24,504 nt of DNA from Stephanodiscus triporus (Eukaryota > Bacillariophyta > Thalassiosirophyceae > Thalassiosirales > Thalassiosiraceae): positions 1 to 24,504 of the forward strand of contig JALLAZ010000092.1 of NCBI GenBank assembly GCA_036939755.1, in the 5' to 3' direction. The notes under the pieces are model-generated. The model was not told where the DNA came from. It did not search any database and saw only the letters and a list, made by a program, of their open reading frames with translations. The position numbers and the translations under genes were made by a program. The number at the start of each line of letters is the position of its first letter. Positions within the stretch are counted from its first letter, which is position 1. Shown piece after piece: positions 8,495 through 19,000 of this stretch.

Positions 8495-9823
8495 ATGTCG
8501 GCCGACAAAAACCGGACGAAAATCGTAGTCGTTTCCGTGCTGGCGTTGGCCGCGCTGCTCTCGTCGGCATCCTTCCGCGGCGGCGCGCTCCTCGCGCCCG
8601 GGACGACGACGGCCGTCCGCCGCGACGGCGGCTCGTGGACGACGACGCCGTCGCGGGCGGACGACGACGACGACGACGGCGACGACGACGGATGGGGCGA
8701 CGATGGCGTTCCGAACGCGTACGACGGAGGCTTCCTCGACGACGACGACGACAACGGTAACGACGACGACGACGACGACGACGACGAAAATACGAACGAC
8801 GATCGCGATGGGATCGCCCACCACCACGACGAGGGCGATTCGCTCTCGGAGACTACGCGGCCGGGAGGAGGGCCGGATGATGATAATTTCGCGGGAGGTG
8901 GGACGGACGACGACGAGCATCGACCGGAAGACAACGAACGACGACGACGACGACGACGTGTGACGAAAGATTCGCTCCCGATATACCTCCTCGATACAAC
9001 TGCCAATCGGACCGCGGTGACCTCGTGGGGCGAGCTCGCGGGGAAATGGGATCGCACGACGCGATACGAGGACCTCCTTGAGATGGCGAAAACGATCCCC
9101 TCCCTCCCACCCGCGTCGTCGACGTCGAGGAGGAAAAAAACCTCCGCGCGCCGCCGTACCGTGGTGATGATACACTGCGGTCCCAAGACGGGGAGCACCA
9201 CGCTTCGGGCGGCATGCCGTGCCAACCTACGCGAGACGTGCGGGGCGGAGAGATCGAAGGGTCGTAAGTGGTTCGCGCCACCGGGTTACACGGACGAGTC
9301 GGTATTGTACCCGTTGATACGCCGGTGCGTCAACACGACCCACTTCTGCGTCAAGGACGTCGATATGCCGATCGACGTGCCCGCGTTCCGCGACGACGTC
9401 GCGTTGTTCGTTCACATGTTCCCCTTTCGGGATTACGACGGATGGACCACGAGCGCGATGAAGCAGCAGTACGATCGGGGCGGAACGAAGGCATGCGAAC
9501 GGACGCGCGAATTTCTGGAGGAGTGCAAGCACAACAATATGGAGATCGACTTTCGCAAGTACGGCAAGGCGCGACTGTCGGTCTTCAAGGACGAGGTCGT
9601 GCGGAGGATGAATCGCTTCAGGGACGAAAGACACGTCTTCCTGCTGTACCATCATCTGGAATTGAGCGACGTGCTCGGGAGGCTGAGCGTCGAGTACGAC
9701 GTACCGTCATTGCCAAGGTCGGACGCGAGGAAAAAGGGAAAACGGCCGGAGGGAACGTGCGATCCGGCGTTGTTGGAGATGTTCCACGTTTGTTTCAGCT
9801 CGGAATTGACGAAGCTGAAATGA
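8495..9823 (+). CDS. sulfotransferase-like type II membrane protein with acidic stem
   Basis: A 442-residue single-exon frame. The ATG at 8495 is preferred over an in-frame ATG at 8393 because it puts a short basic N-terminus (MSADKNRTK) before a hydrophobic segment at residues about 9-24, the pattern of a type II signal anchor. Residues 55-150 are an Asp-rich, probably disordered stem. At 226-237 the strand-loop VMIHCGPKTGSTTLR matches the PAPS 5'-phosphosulfate-binding loop (P-K-T-G-S-T, residues 230-235) of carbohydrate sulfotransferases. HMFPFRDYDGW at 307-317 resembles the second (3'-phosphate) motif region with Arg312. The expected role is transfer of sulfate from PAPS to glycans or proteins in the Golgi lumen; the substrate is unknown. 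The stem shares an inverted module with the divergent coiled-coil gene. The catalytic fold is inferred from two short motifs only. Confidence 0.65.
   Translation: MSADKNRTKIVVVSVLALAALLSSASFRGGALLAPGTTTAVRRDGGSWTTTPSRADDDDDDGDDDGWGDDGVPNAYDGGFLDDDDDNGNDDDDDDDDENTNDDRDGIAHHHDEGDSLSETTRPGGGPDDDNFAGGGTDDDEHRPEDNERRRRRRRVTKDSLPIYLLDTTANRTAVTSWGELAGKWDRTTRYEDLLEMAKTIPSLPPASSTSRRKKTSARRRTVVMIHCGPKTGSTTLRAACRANLRETCGAERSKGRKWFAPPGYTDESVLYPLIRRCVNTTHFCVKDVDMPIDVPAFRDDVALFVHMFPFRDYDGWTTSAMKQQYDRGGTKACERTREFLEECKHNNMEIDFRKYGKARLSVFKDEVVRRMNRFRDERHVFLLYHHLELSDVLGRLSVEYDVPSLPRSDARKKGKRPEGTCDPALLEMFHVCFSSELTKLK
8660..8690 (+). repeat. GAC triplet repeat encoding polyaspartate
   Basis: GAC-dominated triplets inside the stem region of the sulfotransferase-like gene, encoding an Asp run broken by a glycine. 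Confidence 0.8.
8687..8932 (+). repeat. inverted-repeat acidic module, arm in sulfotransferase-like gene
   Basis: Contains blocks 8687-8726, 8786-8814 and 8912-8932, which match 7571-7610, 7525-7553 and 7434-7454 on the opposite strand in the same order along the coding direction. Encoded residues are about 65-78, 98-107 and 140-146 of the sulfotransferase-like protein. Confidence 0.85.
8737..8787 (+). repeat. GAC triplet repeat encoding polyaspartate
   Basis: A second GAC tract in the stem, interrupted by an Asn/Gly segment. It lies between two blocks of the inverted module, and its expansion accounts for part of the length difference between the two arms. Confidence 0.8.
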
Positions 9824-10048
9824 CGAGGCTGGGTTTTGGTCTGTTTGGATGAACGGACCATGGAGCGAGGGACATAATAATATGTCGACCGTCGTCGCGG
9901 ACCGATTTTAAAATTTAAAACCTCCCCTCCCACTTCGCGACGCGGTTTCCCTGTCGGGCGCGCCAGGCTTGGTTGGGTTCACGACGACGGAGGGTCCCGG
10001 TTGGTCAGGGGAAGACGATATCCTCTACTTACGCAAATCCAATAAACG

Positions 10049-13000
10049 ATGAGTAAGGTTTTAGAAACCTTGATCGCGAGAGGTAGACGCGTAAGGAACT
10101 TTCGAGAGTCCCGAGAAATCGCTTTCGGCCTCGCCGACCTCTCTACTAACCCCGAAGTGCACGAACGATTGGTGAAGAAGGGAGGCATCGAGACTCTCGT
10201 CGGCCTCTTGACCACCGCCCAGGATGCAGAAGCCCAGCAATTCGCGGCGCTCGCCGTCGCCAACACGGCCTCGACGAAGGCACTATGCAATGACATCGTT
10301 AGGCTCAATGGGGTGGTGGCGGGCCTAGTCCAATACGTACGAAATGAGCAGGGTGATTCCATCGGGAGGCAATATTCCGCGATGGCCCTTGGCAACTTGC
10401 TAGCCGAACCGGGGGCTCACGAAACGGTCGTTCACTCGGATGCTGTCGCCGCGTTAATCGTCATGCTGAAAAATTGCTGCGACGCTAGGGAAATGGAGTC
10501 TGGAAAATATGCCGCCTTCGCTATTTCAAACGTTGCCTCCTGTCGTCTGTATCACCAGCAAATTGTGGAGGGAGGTGCACTCGAGCTTCTTGTGGCATCG
10601 ACGTGCTGCGAGGATCCCGAAACTCAGAAACAAGCCTTGGCTGCCGTACGAGGACTTTGCACTACAGCCGAGAACAGAATAAAAGTCCTGCAGAATGGTA
10701 TTTTGGATCCCCTAATTCTCATGTCGATGTCGAACGACATCAATATCCTCAGAGAGGTTTCATCTGCCTTGAATTCCCTCTCGTTTGAACAGGATAATAG
10801 AGAGGAGATCTCATACAGAGCAATATCCACATTAGTAAGCCTCATGATGTCTGGAGATACGAATGTTGAGCTTCATTCATGCTGCGCAATAGCGAATTTG
10901 GTTGAGACGACGGATATCCATCCTCGGCTCCTTGAAGAGCAAGGGGTTGTTCCCTTGATTGCATTATGCTCTTCTCCAGACCGCCCATGTCGTATTGAAT
11001 CGTCGAGAGCATTGGCCAACTTGTCTGCCAATCCAGAATTGATCGATAGTTTGATTGATTCGAAGGCACTCGGACCTCTTATACAGTTTGTCGAGCAAGA
11101 TGGGGACAATTGCCGCTTTGCTGCCTTGGCCATCGCGAACTTTTCAACCCACCCTGCTTCGTTGTTCAAAATAGTGCAAGCTGGAGCCATCCCCCACCTT
11201 GTATCGTTGGTTTCGGGCCCAAACAACAACCTGGTTGGCCGGCGGTATGGGGCTATGGCATTGGCAAATCTGACAGCATGCAAGGCTTTTCACTCAGTCA
11301 TTCTAATTGAAGAGGGTCCAGAAGCACTTTTATTCTTGTCAAATACATGTAATGACTTGGAATCAAGACGCTTCGTTGGCAATGCATTGGCCAATTTAAG
11401 CTCCAACACCACAAATCATGAGCGAATCGTAGAGATGGGAGGCCTTCAGCCGATCATTGATCTCGTGTACGACAAAGACCGGATTGTTCATAAGCATGCT
11501 GCCGCGGCACTGCGAGGGTTCAGCTCGACGGGTAAAATAAGCACGAAAATCGTTCATGAGGGTGGTCTTGAGCCGCTGTGTCGTCTGCTCGTATCCGAAG
11601 ATGACGAAGTTTTGCGCGAGGCCACCGCCTGTATTTGCAATCTCTCCCTCGGAGACGAGTCGAAATTCGCGATAACCAAGTCTGGAGCGGTTGCTCCATT
11701 AATCTCATTGATCCGGAACGAAGATCCCAGCATCGCTCAATTTGCTTGTGAGTCCCTGGCGAATCTGGCCGAAATGACTGACAACCAAGACTTTATAACA
11801 AGAGAAGGGGCAGTAGCTCCGTGCATTAGTGCCATGCGCTCACGACACATTGAGGTTCAACGTGAAAGTGGCCGTCTCCTTGCCAACTTAGCGGCGTGCA
11901 GCAATAATGTGTCTGCAGATGTCATTATCGATGCTGGGGGCCATGACTTGTTGACATCGCTTCTCTTGTCCCACGACACTTATTGTCAACGAGTTGGAGC
12001 GTTTGGGATTGGGAATCTTAGTACCCATAACCATCACCGACGGACGCTCATAGGGAATCTTGAACCCTTGCAGTCCCTTTCGCGATCTGGCAAAATTGAA
12101 TTGGAAATTAGGAGGGTTTCAATGTTGGCTATTGCCAATCTCGCGTCCTGTTTTGAAAACCACGACGATTTTGTCTTGCAAAATGCCATCCCCATGCTAG
12201 TGTCGTTCTCGAATTCCGCCGATGTGGAAATAAGAAATAACGCTGCTTTTGCGGTGGCTGAACTCTGCCGTAACTCGGATATGATGCAGATACTCACCGA
12301 TGAGGGTTGTCTGGAACCCGTGCTCTACCTTGCGCGAAGTGATGATAAAAGTGTACAGAGACAAATTTTGCCGGCGCTGACAACACTTTCCTTCGTCGAC
12401 TGCAATAAAACGGCAATATGTATGAATGGAGCGCTGCCACCAATAATTGACTTCTTGCGAAGTGAGGGTCGGAGTAGTGATGACGAATACCGATTGGCGT
12501 GCTGTGCTATTGCAAACTTGGTTGAGTCAGCGAGTAACATGCCATTAGTCGTTAAGCATGGCTGCATACCACACTTAGTCAGTGCTCTAGACTTTGCTTC
12601 TGAATTAGTTCGGCGAGAGTCGTCACGAGCTGTGGGGAATCTTGCTGTGAACATTGACTACAGTGATCTGATTATTAACCAGGGAGCAGCAAAGCGCCTC
12701 GTGGCATGCTTTCAAAGTCGACACTTCGAGTGTCAACGGATGGCGGCGATGGCAATAAGCAATCTTAGTTCCAATCTCAAGTCCCATGGTGAACTATTGG
12801 AGTGCGGCATTTTAAGCCTTGTAAAGACGGAATGCCTTTCTAGTCTGGACCCAAAACGCTTTTCAGACCACGAGACTGCACGGTTCTGTATTTTGATTAT
12901 ATCAAACTTAACAGGCGGCAAGCAAAATCACTCTCTGATGGACGACTTCTTCGGTAAGGGAAATAAGTGCCACGCATGAGTTCCAGAATGCCGCAATTCT

Positions 13001-16000
13001 CTCACTCATTCGCACATTGGCTGTTGCCTTCGTGATTCAAGACATTTTAATGGATTTTACTCGCCACAGAGACGTCAAATGCCGACAGCACGCAATTCTT
13101 GCTCTCGGCAATCTGTGTGCAAACCCATTGCATGTCAAACGACTCCTCGAGGTCACATGCACGGATGCCCTCGTTTCCTTCTCCTTCCCGCCTGTGACCG
13201 AGGATTCTGTGAACGCTCAATTCCAAGCCATTTCTGGGCTACGTGGAATTTCTAAGCATGTAGATTTGCGTGTGCCCCTGCTACGTAAAGGTGGCCTTGA
13301 GCCGTTGATCATTGGTGCCCGGGGGAATAGTCGATTTTCGTGCGTGGAGATCCAAAGAGAAGCTGCAGCAACTCTGTCAAACTTGGCATTAGCCGAGGCA
13401 AATAGAATCTTGATTGCAAAGTCTGGCGCCATGCCAGCGCTGGTGAACCTCATTAGGAAACCTGATTCTATCTGCCAAGTTCACGCAGTAATTGCTCTAG
13501 CAAGCCTTGCTGAGTCGAGTGGTGAAGTTCATACATTGCTTTTGGATGAGCAGAGCCTTGTCCCAATGTGCCAACTCATCCAAGGAAAATCGACTCATAT
13601 AGATTTCAAGCGGGCGGCCTCCCGCTTCATAGCCCTTCTTGCTAGCAACTCAGAAACGCACTCCCATCTTCTTCAAACGTCTGTCATCAATTCATTGAAG
13701 TTTCTTACTGGTTCCACTAACGACGAATATAGTGAACGCTTTGGTGCGCTTGCAGTTGCCAACTTGGCATTGGTCAGGGAAAGTCACAGTATACTTTTGG
13801 AGGCAAACTTAATTGAATCTCTCCTTCCATTGATCCATTCTCATGACATTGAGACGCTTCGGGGGATTTCATTTGCCCTCCACTCCTTTTCTATACACAA
13901 GGAAAACCATCTCGTTTTAGAAAGCGCTGGAACGGTTGAGGCGCTGGTAACTTTGGCTCGCTGTGACGACAGGGATACTGCTTTTCAAGCTTGCCTCGCT
14001 GTCAAGTACCTATGTGTTTGTGAAAATTGTAGGAAGATCTTTGTTGAGTCTCATGGCCTTGATCCTTTGTTATTACTGGCGACTAGTGACGATTTGGAAA
14101 CAAAGCGGGAAGTTGCAGCCACTCTGCGAAATATTTCCCTTTCAGACCAAAACAAGGAATCAATTATGAATGAAAGTGGAATGATTGATGTATTGGCAAA
14201 GCTGGCACGTGATCCTGATAACGAAATTTCCCATCAGGCTTGCTGCGTCATTGCTAACATTGCCGAAAGACAGGAGAATAAGATCGTCTTGGTGGAGCAG
14301 GGCATAGTTCACCATCTCCAATTTTCCATGCAATCGAAGTCCAGCTTGGTCTTACGAGAATCGATTAGAGCCTTTGCAAACTTATCATCTTCGAGAGAGA
14401 ATATATCATGTATCGTGTGCTCTGGTGCTGTAGGACATGTCATTGCTGCACTCGACTCGCCGGACACGTCGTGTCGTAGATTTGCTGCTATGGCAATGTC
14501 AAATCTTGCATCAAGCGACGAAAGCAAAGCCAGAATAGTTCGAGAGCATGGTGTCCCTCTATTGACCGCAATTGTACGGCAAACCGACAGGAAACAAATC
14601 GACCTACAATCGCAACAACATGCGATTACATGTCTGGCAAACTTAGCAACTTGTCATGACATTCAGAGTATTTTGTTGGAGTGTGGATGTGCTGAGCTTT
14701 TGATGAATTGCATCCTATCTTCGAATATTGATATATGTACAAACGCTCTTCTATGCATTTCCAATTTCGCATCAAATAAGAAATCCCACTCGACCTTGGA
14801 GAAGATCCCAGCATTGGTTACCGAGCTGATCAAGAATCTTGAACGTAACAACAGATTAACTCGGCTGCGTGCTGTGACCGCACTACGAGGTCTTTCAACT
14901 GATCCCTCTTACAGAGAAAGGATTATTTCTGGTGGCGGGGTAGAACCTCTATTGTCCTTCGTTCACTTGGATGACAATGAGCTTAAGACGGAAGTCCTAT
15001 CCACATTGTGCAACTTATCACTTGGTGGATATATGGGAACCAAGGCCGACACGCTTCTAAAAAAAGTAGACATGCCGACCCTGCTATCCTTTCTCTGTGA
15101 CTCAGACCCAACCCATCAGCGTTTTGGGGCCATGGCCATTGGGAACATTGCGAGTCATCTTGATCTGCAAGGACCTGTGTTTGATAGTGGAGCACTGCAA
15201 CCTCTAATTGGTTTATCGGCACACAAAACGGCCGACATGGAATCCCAGAGATGTATTGCATACGCTATTTGTAACTTATCGACAGAAGTCCATAACAGGA
15301 TGCCAATCATCTTCAAGGGCGGTCTTCCGTCAATCATGCATCTTTGCCGCACAGGGGACACATCCGATATGTTAGCAGCACTGTCCACCCTTCGAGGTCT
15401 AGCGGCGCTGGTTGAGGCTAGACGGCCAATAGTTGAAGAAGGAGTCTTTGCCGTTCTTTCTCTTGCCACGAATTCGAACTGCCTGCAATGCAAACGAGCA
15501 GTTGGTGCCATACTGGTACTTTTGAGTCTCAACGAAGAAAATAAATTCGACCTTGTGCGCTCAGATGAGATGAAAGAGTTTGTTACGCTCACAGATATGG
15601 ATGATGTTCAATGCGTCAGCCAAATGTGCCGGTGCATGGGTAATATCTCAGAAGTCATTGAGCTCCATTACAACATCTTGCAAGTCTTCAATGTGGAGCG
15701 TCTCGCTCATCTCTATTCACACACTGATCAGTTGGTCGCCCTCGAGCTCTCAAGATTATATGCAAACCTAGCTGGCAATTTCAACATTCACACATCCATC
15801 GTGAAGCCACAGATTCTAAAAAAGGTCGGCGTGCTATGTCTACATACAGATGCCGACATCCGACGCTTTTCTGTGTTAGCCGTGGCTAATCTATGCTTGA
15901 ACTTGGAGTCACACCGCGGACTGGAAGTCGAAGATTTGATCTCTGTCTTATATAATGTTATCATAAATGATGACGTCGCAAAATGCTACGACAAGAACGA

Positions 16001-19000
16001 TGAAACGGCGCTTCATAAATTTGTGGAAAGTAAATCTTACGCGTGCTTGGCAATTAGTGCGTTGTGCCAAAACTCGTCTAATATTCGCCGTATGACTGAG
16101 GTGGGAATCATTCATGCTCTATTAAAATTGCTCCAGCTCAATGACGTAGAACTGAAAGTTCATGTGGCATTCGTCTTCAGCAAACTGTCCATGTTTAGCG
16201 CGACATACCAAGAGCTGTGTCACCAACAGGTGGCATCATTCTTGACAAATCCCACCCAAGAGGCAAACAGATACGCATTGACATACTCGATGGCTGCTTT
16301 GCGGCGGCTTTGCGATGACAAAATCCCTCGGATCGAACTGATTTCGTCCAATGTCGTGAACTTCATGGCAAAATTCTGTGACCTTCATGATATTGAACGA
16401 TGTCGTGAGATCGCTTCGAGTATCTGCCATCTTACAGTATGGGATGAAGTCAGGGTGCACATCATAGAGGGTGATATGTTTGATCATATTTTATGTTTGG
16501 CGCAATTGTCGGACGTGGAGACGTCCCGATTCGCACTTGGGGCACTTGCCAACATTGCAAATGACAATCGCCTTCATGATATTGTCGCAGAGAAGGAAGG
16601 AATTGTGCATATTCTTGTAACTCTAACGAAAAATCTCACACTTTCTATAGTGAGAGAATCCAGTAGAGCATTGTGTGCCGTTTTATCATCAAGGGTGGCA
16701 CAACGGACTTTCCTCAGCGATGAGGACACAGATGCACTCGTGAATATAAGCAAACTTCAAGACTATGAATGCGCCTACAATGCTACGGTGGCGTTCCGGA
16801 AGCTCTCTGCAAATAGCCTCTCTCACGAGCATTTCTTTTCAGGTGACTACGTCAGTGCGGTTTTTGATCTTTCAAGTCGGGGAGAGCGAAACATCCAACT
16901 CCAAAGTGCAGCAGCACTGAGAGACCTTTCATCCAATCAAGACTTCAAAGTTGCTTTCGCGGAAATGGGTGGCATCAGGATCGCGATTGAATTGTCATCC
17001 CTTCCAGACATCGATCTAAAAACCATCGCCTTTGGCATTATTCGTCATTTGTCGATTCCCATGCAGCTGAAAAGACAATTGGTGGACAGCGGGATAGTGA
17101 GCATAATGGCTGATTGTGTTACACGTGCTGACAATGAAGATCTATTGTATCAGTGTGCTTCGTCCATAGCGAACATGGCCGAGCATGCTCACAACAAAGT
17201 AGCATTGGTTAACATGGGCATCCTACGCTGCTTAGTCGCCCTCTGCAAGCATGATAGGTTTCAACTGGTAAAGAGAGAGACGGCGAGAGCCTTCTCATTG
17301 TTGTCATGTGCCCCTGAAAACAGTGTAGGTGTGTTTGACGAGAAAGTCCTGCCTCATTTAATTGACTTGCTCAGTTGTCATGAGGAAGAGACATGTCGAG
17401 ATAGTGCAGCTACGATAAACAACGTGGCTACAAGCCCCGAGATCAAAGCGTTAATTGGCATACAACTCTGTGGCATCCCTCGCCTTGTATTGCTCCTCGC
17501 GTCACCACACAAAAGCTGCCAAACGAATTCATTAAGAGCATTGTGCCGATTGACTACCCTCGAAGAGAACAAGGTATCCGTGTTTTGTTCCGGAGGACTG
17601 AAATCTCTGATACATCTATGCACTTCCCCAAATCTAGAAGTTTCATTAATGTCGATCATGGTTCTGTGCAACTTATCAACTTGTTCGGGCTATCAGATTA
17701 AATTTGTTGAAGAAAATGGCCTTCCAGCTGTCAACCAGCTCTTGACCAGTGTTTCCCCTCTTGTTCGTAAGAATGCAACAATGATTTTGTGCAATCTAAC
17801 ATCTCATCGCGAATGCTTAGATCATGTTTCAAGGCAGATTGATATGATGCATTTATTTGACTTGATTAGTGACGTCAACCTGGAATGTATCGCATTTGCT
17901 GCGATGACTCTCTGTAACTTGTCTTCAAAGGTTAATCACGGATCCGCAATTTTGGACGCTGGAGGGCTACAGCAATTATTAACCATGGTTAACAGCAAAG
18001 ATGACACGAACCTCCAGCGTGCAGGTCTCTTGACCCTGTATAACCTTTCAGCTTGTGAAACGAGCCATCAACTATTTGTGAAGCACAATCTCACACAATC
18101 GATCGTGGCGGTTATCAACGAAAGCCCAGATCTCCTCTGCCGTCGATTTGCATTGATGATATTAACCAACGTGGCATGCAACGACATGACAAGGGCGGAT
18201 GCAGTAAAGGGCGGCGGCTTACAAGCTGCAGTATTGTCACTCAAAGATGAAGACGTTTCGTCGAGGAGATTTGCCTGCATTTGCTTGGCGAATATGGGCA
18301 ATGACACTGCTACCCAATCTCACATTGTGGTCCACGGCGGACTGCCGTCTCTTGTAACTCTTTGCCTCATGGACGATGACGAAACTCAAGACTGTGCATT
18401 CATGTGCCTTTCAAACTTGGCGGCAAATGAATCAAATCATTCACCACTGATCAAACAAGGCGCATTCAAGGCGTTTGCTCACACACCATCATCCTGTATC
18501 AAACGCGGTGGGAGTCCCTATAGCACATTTGGCATTGCAAATCTAACGAGAAATGATGAAATTCTCTCAGACGTTGGTCAAGGTGGAGGAATTATGCCGT
18601 TGGTTGCTCTTGCCAAATCAGACAATTTTCATTATCAATGCCTTGCCTTCTCATCCCTTCGGCGCTTGTCATTTATTCGAGAAAATAGAGATATAATGAT
18701 GGCCGACGGAATAACTGAAGCTCTAACAGGCGCGTGTAAGACTGCCGAACCACAGATTCAACGAGAAGTAGCATCCTGCTTCTGCAATCTTTCATTGAGC
18801 TCAAATCACCGTCTTGGCATAGCACGTTTAGCAATGTCTGAGCTAGTCTTTTTGACCAGAAGCGATGATTTGGATACAATCCGATTGAGCCTTGGCGCGC
18901 TAGGAAACTTGGCAGAGGACATCGAGACACACGCTTTTATAAAAAATGTGCCAATTATAGACGCTATAGTTGCTTGCTTGGAGCGTGAAGAAATCGACAT

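Noticed and set aside
8232..8570. 113-codon N-terminal extension of the coiled-coil protein
   Set aside because: It is basic and featureless, crosses the whole intergenic region and overlaps the start of the divergent gene. The ATG at 8231 begins a sensible amphipathic N-terminus.
8344..9225. Minus-strand open frames opposite the sulfotransferase-like gene (up to 293 codons)
   Set aside because: Shadow of the GAC-rich stem. The translations are Ser/Val/Arg low-complexity, while the plus strand shows an anchor and a PAPS loop.
12954..12986. A 33-nt intron ending at TTCCAG for the first armadillo junction
   Set aside because: Its length is divisible by three and leaves exon 2 in the wrong frame. 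It is also very short for a spliceosomal intron.
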